Both the position numbers and the translations under genes were made by a program. Below are positions 17,813 to 28,094 of a DNA stretch of 64,000 nt, piece after piece. Positions within the stretch are counted from its first letter, which is position 1. Every line of letters starts with the position of its first letter. The notes beneath the pieces were generated by a model, which saw only the letters and a program-made list of their open reading frames with translations, made no database searches and was not told where the DNA came from. The DNA is from Candidatus Nanopelagicus abundans (GTDB taxonomy: Bacteria; Actinomycetota; Actinomycetes; Nanopelagicales; Nanopelagicaceae), in NCBI RefSeq assembly GCF_002288305.1, contig NZ_CP016779.1, positions 992,001 through 1,056,000 on the forward strand, written 5' to 3'.

Positions 17813-18580
17813 ATGGCAATAGCATTAGTAACTGGGGCTAGTTCTGGAATTGGCTTAGCTTATGCAAGACTGCTTGCAAGAGAAGGATTTGATTTAGTAA
17901 TAGTTGCCAGAGATCTTCCTAGATTAAATAAGATAGCAAAAGAGCTAAATAAAGCTTATAAAATTAAAGTCCAGACATTAAAAGCTGACTTAACAAAGCC
18001 AGCACAACTAGCCAAAGTTGAGAGCAGATTGGCAAATAAGGCCAACCCAATTGCAGTTTTAATTAATAATGCTGGATTTGGCATAAAGCAAAGCTTTATT
18101 GATAGTGATTTAAAGCGGGAGCAAGAGTTACTAGATGTTTTAGTTACCGCTCCAATGCGGTTAACTCACGCAGTATTACCAACCATGATTAAACAAAATA
18201 ACGGAATAATTGTTAATGTTAGTTCAATTGCGAGTTGGATAGCTGGTGGTACATATAGCGCAGCAAAATCATACTTAACTGTTTTCTCTGAGTATTTGAA
18301 TAATGAACTTAAAGGCACAAAAATAAAAGTTAGTGCACTTTGTCCTGGCTTTACCCGTACTGAATTTCATGAAAGAGGCAAAATGAGAATGAACGGACTA
18401 CCAAATTTTATGTGGTTAGATGCTGATAAATTAGTTGCTAAATCTTGGAAAGATGCACAAAAAAATAAATCTGTATCTGTTCCTGGTCTGCAATATAAAA
18501 TACTGGCACTTATCGCGCAGTACGCACCACGGCCTTTAGTTAGAAAAATTGGAATTAATGTTCGCAGAAAGCAGCGATAA
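17813..18580 (+). CDS. Short-chain dehydrogenase/reductase
   Basis: Classical SDR of 255 residues. The NAD(P) motif TGASSGIGLAYAR is at residues 7-19, NNAGFG at about 86-91, and the catalytic Ser-Tyr-Lys are in NVSSIASWIAGGTYSAAKSY. The RDLPRL segment after beta-2 suggests NADP preference. The gene starts 12 bases after the saccharopine-dehydrogenase-fold gene, so the two are probably co-transcribed. C-terminal residues are basic (NVRRKQR). Substrate is not predictable; similar proteins are annotated as ketoreductases of lipid or steroid-like substrates. Confidence 0.87.
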   Translation: MAIALVTGASSGIGLAYARLLAREGFDLVIVARDLPRLNKIAKELNKAYKIKVQTLKADLTKPAQLAKVESRLANKANPIAVLINNAGFGIKQSFIDSDLKREQELLDVLVTAPMRLTHAVLPTMIKQNNGIIVNVSSIASWIAGGTYSAAKSYLTVFSEYLNNELKGTKIKVSALCPGFTRTEFHERGKMRMNGLPNFMWLDADKLVAKSWKDAQKNKSVSVPGLQYKILALIAQYAPRPLVRKIGINVRRKQR

Positions 18581-18581
18581 A

Positions 18582-19001
18582 TTAACTTATTGTTAAGGCC
18601 TTACTTGTTGCAGTAAATTTAATTGATCTAAGCGCTGAAGTAGCCGGACCAACTTTTAGTGCGCCATTTAAAGCAAATACAGATCCATGACCTGGTGGGC
18701 TACAACTCCAACCATCACTACTTTTACTGACCAGCACACCCGCATGGGGACAAGCAAGATTAATTACTGAGAAACCTTTTGAAGATTTTGAAGTTCTAAC
18801 TACCGCAACTTTCCCATACTTTTTTATACTTAATTCAAGTAAGCCGCCAACATTAGATAGAGTTTTATTTGCTGCCAAATCAATCACAGTAGTACCGTTT
18901 TTTAAGGATTTAACTCCGGTAGCAGCGACGGCAGGCAGCGCAGTTAAGGCTGCAACAGCTGCGCTTCCACAAATAAATGACCGTCTAGTGAGTGCCTGCA
19001 C
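18582..19001 (-). CDS. Rieske-type [2Fe-2S] protein with atypical second motif
   Basis: A 139-residue exported protein. The N-terminus ALTRRSFICGSAAVAAL is a twin-arginine (Tat) signal, as expected for cofactor proteins folded before export. The Rieske first motif CPHAG is near residues 84-88; the second motif reads CSPPGHGS, i.e. Cys-x4-His where the family norm is Cys-x2-His. The segment after it (VFALNGALKVGP) fits the Rieske fold well, so the family call is good, but cluster binding with this spacing is uncertain. It is tail-to-tail with the SDR gene, one base apart. Confidence 0.8.
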   Translation of the reverse strand: MQALTRRSFICGSAAVAALTALPAVAATGVKSLKNGTTVIDLAANKTLSNVGGLLELSIKKYGKVAVVRTSKSSKGFSVINLACPHAGVLVSKSSDGWSCSPPGHGSVFALNGALKVGPATSALRSIKFTATSKALTIS

Positions 19002-19054
19002 TTAAACCTTTCCTAAACCATAAAACTTAGTAAAAAGTAATTTTACTATTTGCT

Positions 19055-20452
19055 GTGAACAATTCGAAATTATACCTGAGGCTAAAGTGGGTTACCGGTG
19101 GATTTCTTGTGATCCACCTGATACTCAGGCTAATTTATGCTCAACCTAATATTTATATCGATCTAGTTTTGTTTAATTTAATTGGCCTAATGGCTTCTGC
19201 CATCGCCTTTAAAGCACCCTTAGTAACAGATCGGGTTGTTGCAGTCACGATCGGATCAGGACTTGTGATCTGGAGTATTGGTTCATTCCTATCTACTTGG
19301 GGTTCATTTTATGAATTAACACTTGCCCTTTGGCTACCTGAATTTTTATACTCACTTTTTTATCCACTGCTATTTTTTGGGGTAATTAGAACTTTTACAA
19401 AGCGAGTAAAGATTGCCGCCCTTGAGCTACTTGATACCGCAATAATTGCAATTGGTTTTACTAGTGTTCTAACCGCTTTTCTACTTAAGCCAGCGATGAT
19501 TTAGTTTGAAGATGGTGCTTTTACTGTCTTTATCTCCATTCTTTATCCAGTCGGTGACATTGTGTTACTGGCAATTGCATTAGTTTATGCGTTGTTAAGT
19601 CCAGTGAGTATTAGATCGTTTTTACTTTGTTCGGGAATACTTTGCTTTGCGTTCTCTGATTTATTTTTTATTTGGTCATCTATTAATACAAGATATGAAT
19701 TTGGCGCAATTACTGATGATGGCTGGATTATTGGTTTATTTTTAATTGCGCTATCACTATCTCATGACTGCGCTCAGGTGAAGTTCTTTGATAAAATCTC
19801 TTCCTACAGCGCAACAATTTCATTAGTTGCAAGTGCTAGCTTGCTTGGAATTGCAGCACTAAACCCAGGATACTTTCCAGAATTCATACTGCTGCCTGCA
19901 TTTATAACAATTGCTCTGGCATTTATCCGAATGAGTTTTGCGTTGCAGGAGGCAAACACCGCAAGTTCAGAGCGAGTGCTAGCTAGGACTGATGAATTAA
20001 CTGGGTTATCAAATCGGCGAAACTTTTTACAAGAGCTAGCCAAACTTAAATCTGGGTATATTTTTTTACTCGATCTAAATGGTTTTAAAAATATAAATGA
20101 CTCACTAGGCCATGAAGCTGGTGATCAACTTCTAAAGCAGGTGGCAAATAGATTTAATCGAGTGATTTCAGATGCTGGCCTGCTTGCTCGGTTAGGTGGT
20201 GATGAGTTTGGTGTTCTAGCCCAAGTTGATCAAGAGCATGCAACAGAGTTAGCTCTTGGAATTAGGGCAACACTTAGTTACCCAATCTCACTGCCACATA
20301 AGCAGGTGAAGATCGATGTCAGCATTGGTTATGCGCCAATTGATGTGGCGTGTGGAAGTAGTAATTGCCTAGGACTTGCTGACCTTGCGATGTATGAGGC
20401 CAAGCGAAGCAAATCCGGTGTTCTGATGTGGCAAGGTGAAAAGATAAAATAG
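19055..20452 (+). pseudogene. Membrane-bound GGDEF diguanylate cyclase interrupted by one in-frame TAG
   Basis: Two open stretches lie in the same frame, separated by a single TAG at 19502-19504: codons from GTG 19055 encode a membrane region (five or more hydrophobic segments), and the frame continues after the stop with FEDGAFTVF, more TM segments and a complete GGDEF domain (TDELTGLSNRRNFL, then RLGGDEFG near the centre) up to 20452. A CAG or AAG codon would restore one protein of 465 residues. The GGDEF domain keeps its catalytic signature. Either the gene is a recent pseudogene or strain variant, or the downstream part is re-initiated at GTG 19562, for which I see no good ribosome binding site. 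Confidence 0.75.
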
Positions 20453-20501
20453 GTTAATCTTCACTGGCTAAATCCTTTAGCAAGAATAACGGAGGTCCTA
20501 A

Positions 20502-21935
20502 TTGGCAGCACGCTTTGAGAATCGAGTTCTGGTTTTAGGTGCAGGTTCAGTATCACAATGTGTACTTCCACTTTTAATTGAGCATCTAGTAGATGCAAAA
20601 CAGATCACGATCATCGATATGCGTGATAACCGAGAGCGAGTAACAGGTGCGATCACAGCCGGTGCTACATATGTGCAAGATCAACTAACTCGCGAAAACA
20701 TGGATCAGTTTTTATCTAAGTATTTAACTACAGGTGATTTTCTTTTAGATTTAGCATGGAATATTGATGCAAATGAAATAATTGAGTGGGCTCATGATCA
20801 TGGTGTTATTTATTTAAATACATCAGTTGAAGAGTGGGATCCATATTCAGCAGGTGCGGCTAGGAATCCAACTGAGCGCACTCTTTACTGGCGTCATATG
20901 AAATTGCGTAAATTAACAAATACCTGGGGCGGCAAAGGGCCAACAGCAGTTGTTGAGCATGGCGCTAACCCTGGCTTAGTTTCACATCTAACTAAGAAAG
21001 CATTATTTGATATTGCAACTCAGGCAATTAAAGATGGTAAGGATGGCGCTGGCGTTAAAGAAGCATATGAGAGTGAAAACTTTGCATCCCTTGCTCACAA
21101 ACTTGGCGTTAAAGTAATTCATATTGCTGAGCGTGATACGCAAGTTACAGATAAACCAAAGCAAGTAAATGAGTTTGTTAATACCTGGTCAGTTGAAGGA
21201 TTTTATGAAGAAGGAATTGCGCCAGCTGAATTAGGTTGGGGAACGCATGAAAAAACACTTCCAATAAATGCTTATCAACACCCAGATGGTCCAAAAAATC
21301 AGATTTGTATTGCCCAACCTGGTGCTAAAACTTGGGTCAGATCATGGGTGCCAAATATGGAAACTACTGGCATGGTAATTCGCCATGGCGAAGCATTCAC
21401 AATAAGTGATCACTTAACTGTTTGGGATAAAGATAAAGCGGTGTATCGGCCAACTGTTCATTACGCCTACTGCCCAACTGATGCAGCTGTTGCTTCAATG
21501 CATGAGCTTGAGATGCGCCAATGGGATCTAACAACTAATCAAAGAATTATGAACGAAGAAATTATTGATGGTGATGATCGATTAGGTGTCCTATTGATGG
21601 GCCACGCTTATAAGTCTTGGTGGACTGGCTCATTACTTAATATTCATGACTCTAGAAAATTAATTCCAAAACAATCTGCCACAACTGTGCAGGTTGCTAG
21701 CGCGGTTTATGCCGCAGTTGCCTGGGCAATGGCTAATCCAAATGCTGGCTATCGCGTTCCAGATGATCTGCCTTGGCGAGAAGTTTTAGCATATGCAGAA
21801 AAATATTGGGGAGGCTATCACTCAGCCGCTGCTGATTGGGATCCACTTATGCATAGAAATGATTTGTTTAAGGGTTGGAATAATCGTAATTACGATGAAA
21901 GTGATCCTTGGCAGTTTAGTAACTTCCTAGTTTAA
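20502..21935 (+). CDS. hss: Homospermidine synthase
   Basis: NAD-dependent enzyme that condenses two putrescines (or putrescine and spermidine) to sym-homospermidine. The 477-residue length equals that of the Blastochloris viridis enzyme, and family segments are plain: the Rossmann VLGAGSVSQ (about 11-19), HIAERDTQVT, FVNTWSVEGFYEEG, PAELGWGTHEK, VLLMGHAYKSWW and the C-terminal SDPWQFSNFLV. The start is TTG at 20502, supported by GGAGG at 20491-20495 six bases upstream and no alternative ATG. Distantly related to the saccharopine-dehydrogenase fold gene at 16.6 kb. The gene that supplies putrescine is not in this window. Confidence 0.9.
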   Translation: MAARFENRVLVLGAGSVSQCVLPLLIEHLVDAKQITIIDMRDNRERVTGAITAGATYVQDQLTRENMDQFLSKYLTTGDFLLDLAWNIDANEIIEWAHDHGVIYLNTSVEEWDPYSAGAARNPTERTLYWRHMKLRKLTNTWGGKGPTAVVEHGANPGLVSHLTKKALFDIATQAIKDGKDGAGVKEAYESENFASLAHKLGVKVIHIAERDTQVTDKPKQVNEFVNTWSVEGFYEEGIAPAELGWGTHEKTLPINAYQHPDGPKNQICIAQPGAKTWVRSWVPNMETTGMVIRHGEAFTISDHLTVWDKDKAVYRPTVHYAYCPTDAAVASMHELEMRQWDLTTNQRIMNEEIIDGDDRLGVLLMGHAYKSWWTGSLLNIHDSRKLIPKQSATTVQVASAVYAAVAWAMANPNAGYRVPDDLPWREVLAYAEKYWGGYHSAAADWDPLMHRNDLFKGWNNRNYDESDPWQFSNFLV

Positions 21936-23300
21936 TTACTTTGCCGGCGGAAGTGGCTTACTTACTTTAATCTCCTCTAACCGGGCGAGGGATTCAATGC
22001 GCTCTAAAGCGTGATCAACTATTTGCTTTGGATAATTTTTTAAGTATCCATCATTAGCATTCCATGGTTCATGCACATCTATTCCCTTTAAATGAGCTAG
22101 CTCTGGTACATACTTCTTTATATATGCGCCATCTTCATCAAATCTTTTACCCTGCTCAATTGGATTAAACACCCGGTAATAAGGAGAAGCATCTGTGCCG
22201 CATCCTGCCGTCCACTGCCAGCCGTGAGCATTTGAGGCAACATCGTAGTCAATTAGATGCTCGCGAAAAAATCTCTCACCTAATTGCCACTCTAAATGCA
22301 GATCTTTTACAAGAAAGGAGGCAACAACCATTCTGGTGCGATTATGCATCCAGCCCTCATTAATTAATTGGCGCATTGCAGCATCAACAAATGGATAGCC
22401 TGTTTTTCCTTCACACCAAGCTTTAAATTTCTCACCTGGTTTGTCATAACGCATCTTGGCAAATGCTGGTGCGTAGTAATCAGTTTCGGTTGTGGGATTA
22501 TTAAATAAAACATCGGCATAGAACTCACGCCAGGCAATTTCCTTACGATAAACATCATGGGCTTTACTCTCACCTAATGGCGCTAGCAAAGTTCGTGGGT
22601 GAATCTCACCCCACTTAAGATGGGCACTCATTTTGCTAGTGCCATCAATGCCAGCAAGATTTCTTGTGACATCGTATTCATCTAGGCCATTTTTTTGAAA
22701 GTATTTAAATCTTTCAATAGCTGCCGCTTCTCCTGCTTGGGTAATGATTACACCTTGTGGCAGTTTCCAATCTGGAAATTCCCGTGCAGATTTATCAGCG
22801 CTAACAGTTTTAATCTCTGTTGGTTTCTGTGCAGGTTTGCGCCATCCATGAGCACACCAGCCGCGATAAAAAGGGGTGTATACCCGGTATGGGCTTTGAT
22901 CACTTGGTTTTAATACCCGACCTGGGGCAACTGCATATGGTGAACCAGTTCTAATTAATTTAATCCCGGCTTTTTCAACTTCTTCATCGCGCTTTGCGCC
23001 ATATGGTTCATACTCAGCTGAAATATGCACAGACTCTGCGTTATATTTTTTCTGCAATTCTTTGAGAACAGTAATTTGATCACCAACTAAAATCTGTAGC
23101 GAGTTATTTAGTGATTCATCTAAGTGGCGCAGTGATTGACCTAAATATGCCAGCCGCTTACTACCAGCGGTTTTAATTAAAGTGGGGTCTAAGATAAATA
23201 CTGGAATAATTTCATCACTTTCAGCTAATGCTGCTAACAATGCTGGGTGATCACTAATACGTAGATCGCGCCGGAACCAAAGGATTGATCTGCTGCTCAT
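21936..23300 (-). CDS. phr: Deoxyribodipyrimidine photo-lyase (class I)
   Basis: Flavin photolyase that repairs cyclobutane pyrimidine dimers with blue light; fits a sunlit surface-water organism. The N-terminal antenna domain begins ILWFRRDLRISDHPALLAAL (residues 6-25). In the FAD domain WREFYADVL, MRQLINEGWMHNRTRM (about 313-328), DYDVASNAHGWQWTAG and CGTDASPYYRVFNP give the conserved Trp, Asn and FAD-binding residues. 454 residues is the normal length. It is tail-to-tail with hss (adjacent bases) and 9 bases after the citrate synthase gene, so it may be in one transcript with it. Confidence 0.95.
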   Translation of the reverse strand: MSSRSILWFRRDLRISDHPALLAALAESDEIIPVFILDPTLIKTAGSKRLAYLGQSLRHLDESLNNSLQILVGDQITVLKELQKKYNAESVHISAEYEPYGAKRDEEVEKAGIKLIRTGSPYAVAPGRVLKPSDQSPYRVYTPFYRGWCAHGWRKPAQKPTEIKTVSADKSAREFPDWKLPQGVIITQAGEAAAIERFKYFQKNGLDEYDVTRNLAGIDGTSKMSAHLKWGEIHPRTLLAPLGESKAHDVYRKEIAWREFYADVLFNNPTTETDYYAPAFAKMRYDKPGEKFKAWCEGKTGYPFVDAAMRQLINEGWMHNRTRMVVASFLVKDLHLEWQLGERFFREHLIDYDVASNAHGWQWTAGCGTDASPYYRVFNPIEQGKRFDEDGAYIKKYVPELAHLKGIDVHEPWNANDGYLKNYPKQIVDHALERIESLARLEEIKVSKPLPPAK

Positions 23301-23309
23301 CGGCTTATC

Positions 23310-24425
23310 CTAGGAGTGCAGTGACTCCACGCTCTCATCCCATCCCTTAACATCTTGTGGTTTGCGTGGGCCTGGTCCAACGTAGCGTGAAGATGGGCGA
23401 ATAATTCGACCAGAGTGCTTTTGTTCTAAAATATGCGCAGACCAACCTGCAGTTCTTGCTGCGGTAAACATTGCCGTAAATAAGTTTGCTGGCACCTTTG
23501 CAAAATCTAAAACTATTGCTGCCCAAAACTCAACATTTGTTTCAAGCACTCGATCTGGTTGGCGCGCTTTTAATTCAACTAGCGCTGCTTTCTCAAGAGC
23601 GAGTGCAACCTCATAACGAGGTGCGTTTAATTCTTTAGCGGTTCGGCGCAATGTTCGAGCACGTGGATCCTCAGCGCGATATACACGATGACCAAATCCC
23701 ATTAACCTCTCACCCTTATCTAAAATAGATTTCACATAAGCTTCAGCATTTCCAGATTTTTCAACTGCTTCAATCATAGAGAGCACGCGCGCCGGAGCGC
23801 CACCATGTAATGGTCCACTCATCGCGCCAATTGCACCTGAAATAGATGCGGCAACATCGGCGCCCGTTGAAGCGATTACTCGACCAGTAAATGTTGAAGC
23901 ATTCATGCCATGTTCAGCAGCTGATACAAAGTAAGCATCAATTGCTCGAACGTGTACTGGATCAGGCTCTCCACGCCAGCGAATCATCATTCGCTCCACA
24001 ACCGTATGTGCTTTATCAATTTCATTTTGTGGGATTGCAGTTGCAATTGTTCCTCGAGCAGATTGAGCAACGTATGAAAGTACCATCACAGAAACTCTTG
24101 CTAAATTACTTCTTGCTTCATCATCTGAAATATCAAGTAATGGTTTTAAGCCCCAAGCAGGTGTAAGCATTGCAATCGCAGATTGCACATCAACTCTTAC
24201 ATCTCCAGTATGTACTGGAATTAAAAATGGTTCAGCAGGTGGCAGTCCAGGATTAAATTCATCATCTACTAATAATCCCCAAACATTTCCAAAGGTAACT
24301 CTGCCAACTAAATCATCAATATCAACGCCGCGATATCTAAGCGCACTTCCCTCTTTATCGGGTTCGGCAATTTTTGATTCAAAAGCAATTACGCCCTCAA
24401 GGCCGGGCTTAAAATCTTCTGCCAA
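23310..24425 (-). CDS. Citrate synthase (short, CitA/type-2 like)
   Basis: Condenses oxaloacetate and acetyl-CoA to citrate in the TCA cycle. The 371-residue protein lacks the N-terminal beta extension of Gram-negative GltA and resembles M. tuberculosis CitA. Active-site segments are AAEHGMNASTFTGRV (first His, about 211-225), GFGHRVYRAEDPRA (second His, about 266-279) and the later Asp in NVEFWAAIVLDFAKVP. Its neighbours pdxH and serC in divergent orientation match the citA-serC neighbourhood in mycobacteria. Whether another citrate synthase exists elsewhere cannot be seen here. Confidence 0.92.
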   Translation of the reverse strand: MAEDFKPGLEGVIAFESKIAEPDKEGSALRYRGVDIDDLVGRVTFGNVWGLLVDDEFNPGLPPAEPFLIPVHTGDVRVDVQSAIAMLTPAWGLKPLLDISDDEARSNLARVSVMVLSYVAQSARGTIATAIPQNEIDKAHTVVERMMIRWRGEPDPVHVRAIDAYFVSAAEHGMNASTFTGRVIASTGADVAASISGAIGAMSGPLHGGAPARVLSMIEAVEKSGNAEAYVKSILDKGERLMGFGHRVYRAEDPRARTLRRTAKELNAPRYEVALALEKAALVELKARQPDRVLETNVEFWAAIVLDFAKVPANLFTAMFTAARTAGWSAHILEQKHSGRIIRPSSRYVGPGPRKPQDVKGWDESVESLHS

Positions 24426-24517
24426 CTGAGTACTCCCTCACATTATAAATACGGTGCCTATTGTGCTACCTAATAGCAAAGTAGCCAAACTGGAAAGGGT
24501 TGTAAGATTTTCCCAAT

Positions 24518-25171
24518 ATGACAAGCCGTGAAGATATCGCCGCAATGCGCCGCCAGTACGGTGAGCATGGATTAATCGAGGGTGAATTACCACCAAACCC
24601 GATTGAATTATTTAACACCTGGCTAACTCAGGCAGCTGCTAATGAGATCGTGGTTGAGGCAAATGCCATGGTCTTATCAACTGAGGTTGATGATCAACCA
24701 ACTAGTAGAACTGTGCTACTTAAAGATCTAACTGACGCCGGATTTACATTCTTTTCAAATTATGAATCTCGCAAAGGTAAACAGATATCTGAAAATAAAA
24801 ATGTTTCATTACTTTTTCCTTGGTATCCAATGGAGCGTCAGGTAATTGTGATTGGAAGTGCTACTAAAATAGCAAGGCAAGACTCAGAAAAATACTTCGC
24901 TACTCGCCCACGTTCTTCACAAATTGGTGCTTGGGCAAGTGAGCAATCTGCCGAGTTAAGCTCTCGCCAGGAGTTAGAAAATAAATTTAAAGAGTTAGAA
25001 AATAAGTTTGCTAAAGAAGAGGTAATTCCAACACCGCCATATTGGGGTGGTTACATTGTCGATCCCATTTCAATTGAGTTTTGGCAGGGCAGATACTCTC
25101 GCCTGCACGATCGAATCCGATATGTGAGAGAAAAAAATAATAATTGGCAACTTAAACGGCTTAACCCCTAA
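24518..25171 (+). CDS. pdxH: Pyridoxamine 5'-phosphate oxidase
   Basis: FMN enzyme that oxidises pyridoxamine- or pyridoxine-5'-phosphate to pyridoxal phosphate. The 217-residue protein shows the FMN-binding SRTVLLKDLTDAGFTFFSNY (about 64-83), SRKGKQI, FPWYPMERQVIVIG (about 99-112) and the family C-terminal signature WQGRYSRLHDRIRY (about 193-206). The gene directly precedes serC, a PLP-dependent aminotransferase, with a 9-base gap; cofactor synthesis and use are therefore in the same operon. It is divergent from citrate synthase; the 92-base gap holds the promoters. Confidence 0.94.
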   Translation: MTSREDIAAMRRQYGEHGLIEGELPPNPIELFNTWLTQAAANEIVVEANAMVLSTEVDDQPTSRTVLLKDLTDAGFTFFSNYESRKGKQISENKNVSLLFPWYPMERQVIVIGSATKIARQDSEKYFATRPRSSQIGAWASEQSAELSSRQELENKFKELENKFAKEEVIPTPPYWGGYIVDPISIEFWQGRYSRLHDRIRYVREKNNNWQLKRLNP

Positions 25172-26388
<1,217 letters not shown>

Positions 26389-26397
26389 ACTATATTT

Positions 26398-26574
26398 ATG
26401 AAGCAATCAATCTTTGTAATTGCTATGGGAATTGTGCTTTGGATTATCGCTTTAGTATTTGCATTCGTAATGAACGCCGATAGTAATGTGCTCTGGATCT
26501 GCGCAGTCGGAGCATTACTTGGTGTGATTGGACTTCGCTACACAATTAAACGAGGCCGTAAAGGCTTGCTTTAA
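26398..26574 (+). CDS. DUF2530-like small membrane protein
   Basis: ATG at 26398 opens 58 codons ending TAA at 26574. Two TM segments are visible, IFVIAMGIVLWIIALVFAFV (about 5-24) and WICAVGALLGVIGLRY (about 34-49), followed by a basic tail KRGRKGLL. The Trp-Ile-Cys-x-x-Gly-x-x-x-Gly-x-x-Gly pattern and the size fit the actinobacterial DUF2530 family, whose function is unknown. It is the third gene of the serC run and overlaps the cold-shock gene tail-to-tail by 4 bases. Confidence 0.7.
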   Translation: MKQSIFVIAMGIVLWIIALVFAFVMNADSNVLWICAVGALLGVIGLRYTIKRGRKGLL

Positions 26575-26957
26575 TTTCCCTCAATTTGTGAAGCAATACC
26601 CCGCAAAACTTTAGCTAATCGCTCAGAATCTGCTGCCGATGAGCTGCGACCACTTCGCAAGCCATTGCCAAAGCGATCTAATATTTTAATTGTGTCTTCA
26701 ATCATTGCAGCTAGATCATCATTTTTACCACGTGAATTACCAGCCATAGTTGGTGGTGCTTCAACAATTGAAACTGAAAGTGCTTGAGGACCACGACGGC
26801 CATCAGCAATTGAAAACTCAAGCTTTGTGCCTGGCTTAACAGTTGTTACACCACTTGGCAGGGCATCGGCTGAAAGGTAAACATCTTCGCCTTCATCATT
26901 TGAGATAAAGCCAAAACCTTTTTCTAAACTAAACCATTTAACGCGGCCACTAGGCAT
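26571..26957 (-). CDS. Cold shock domain protein with C-terminal extension (CspB-like)
   Basis: An RNA/ssDNA-binding OB-fold protein. Residues 1-65 form the cold shock domain with both RNP motifs: KGFGFIS (RNP1, about 13-19) and VYLSADAL (RNP2-like, about 26-33). A 60-residue C-terminal extension (MIEDTIKILDRFGNGL and on) is typical of actinobacterial CspB (Rv0871) but not of CspA. The start ATG 26957 has a strong AAAGGAG 6 bases upstream. The 96-base leader before it may be the regulatory 5' UTR often found for csp genes. Confidence 0.9.
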   Translation of the reverse strand: MPSGRVKWFSLEKGFGFISNDEGEDVYLSADALPSGVTTVKPGTKLEFSIADGRRGPQALSVSIVEAPPTMAGNSRGKNDDLAAMIEDTIKILDRFGNGLRSGRSSSAADSERLAKVLRGIASQIEGN

Positions 26958-27053
26958 TGGTATCTCCTTTCAAATTTTTTATATTCGTTTAGGCCATCTC
27001 TAGATGGGCAGGTGCTTAGTTTAACCCACCAACTGTGGCGGGCGGTAATGGGT

Positions 27054-27929
27054 TTATTCAGCCTTAATTAGCGCCTCAGAATGCGCGCCACAGCCGTGAT
27101 CAAAGGAGACCACCCGTGCATCCTCTGGTGAGATCGCATTTGAGCAAACACCAAAGGTAGTTCTAAGTGAGCCAGCAATTGGAATAAAGAAACCACAAGA
27201 CTGACATGGCTTAGGAGCAGATCGCGCAATTGGTGTTTTAGGACCACGATCTCCTTCATACCATCTCTTACTTGCTGCATCGCGGCCAATAACAGATAGA
27301 ACTCTTGCTCTACCTAAACCAAATTCAAATAGTTGAGTTATATCTAACTCTTCATCCTCAGGAAGTGCGGCATAACCTTGAGTTAATCGCTCATCATCAG
27401 CAGCTGTTGGCACAACATCACCAACACCAAGATCACCAGGTTGAATTCTTTGTGAATATGGAATCCAATTAGGAGCAAGTAATGCTTTAGTACCTGGTAA
27501 TAAAACTACATCGCAAATCGTTGGCGCACTTTGCTCATCAACTTTTGCAACAGTTACCGCCCATCGCCAGCCGTCATAGCCAGGAAGTTTTGCTTCAAAA
27601 AGATATGTAGCAATTCGCTCTTCATCAGAATCAATTGAATAAAACTCTCCAACATACTCACGCTTTCCAGCATCTTCGATTACTGCTTGCTTTGCCATAT
27701 CTAGAGCGCCGAAAATATCATTTTTATTTACTTCAACATTAGTAACTGCAGGATAGGTTTTCTCTGGCGCAATATATGGTTTTCTAATAATTGCAGGAGC
27801 AACTACCTGCTCAACTTTTGGCTTAGCAAGTGCTTCTAGAATTAAATCATCAACTGGTGCCTCAGGTTCTGCCACCAATGAACTGCTCGCCTTACGCAGC
27901 TTTTTAAACAATGATTTTTTCTTAGCCAT
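27054..27929 (-). CDS. DUF3027 domain protein
   Basis: A 291-residue actinobacterial protein of unknown function (Rv0883c-like, a neighbour of serC in mycobacteria). A basic N-terminus (AKKKSLFKKLRKASSS) is followed by a linker and then the DUF3027 core with YLFEAKLPGYDGWRWAVTV (about 110-128). A zinc-binding-like set of cysteines closes the protein: CQSCGFF, FGVCSN and HGCGAHSE. Cytoplasmic, with no TM segment. The gene stands alone between the csp gene and the terminators at 28.0 kb. Confidence 0.82.
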   Translation of the reverse strand: MAKKKSLFKKLRKASSSLVAEPEAPVDDLILEALAKPKVEQVVAPAIIRKPYIAPEKTYPAVTNVEVNKNDIFGALDMAKQAVIEDAGKREYVGEFYSIDSDEERIATYLFEAKLPGYDGWRWAVTVAKVDEQSAPTICDVVLLPGTKALLAPNWIPYSQRIQPGDLGVGDVVPTAADDERLTQGYAALPEDEELDITQLFEFGLGRARVLSVIGRDAASKRWYEGDRGPKTPIARSAPKPCQSCGFFIPIAGSLRTTFGVCSNAISPEDARVVSFDHGCGAHSEALIKAE

Positions 27930-28000
27930 AATATGACAAGCCTAGCAACATTAGATTAGTAACCAAAATCAGGTTGTTTTTGCACAGTAATTTGTTGAAA

Positions 28001-28043
28001 TAAAATAAGAGCCTTCCTTATTTATCGGAAGGCTCTTATTTTA
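28001..28043. terminator. Bidirectional intrinsic terminator, 17-bp perfect stem
   Basis: Positions 28001-28017 are the exact reverse complement of 28027-28043 with a 9-base loop. The stem core is GAGCCTTCC and the flanks are A-rich on one side and T-rich on the other, so the structure can terminate transcription from both sides. It separates the DUF3027 gene and the repeat-protein gene. Confidence 0.85.
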
Positions 28044-28050
28044 ATCCTCG

Positions 28051-28089
28051 GTTTAAAGAAGCGGAGGAAGGGATCCGCTTTCTTTAAAC
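28051..28089 (-). terminator. Second hairpin just behind the repeat-protein gene
   Basis: 28051-28065 pairs with 28074-28089 with one bulged base (GTTTAAAGAAGCGGA against its complement), loop of 8 bases. It begins 5 bases downstream of the stop codon of the repeat-protein gene. With the hairpin at 28001-28043 it makes a double terminator. Confidence 0.65.
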
Positions 28090-28094
28090 TTTAA

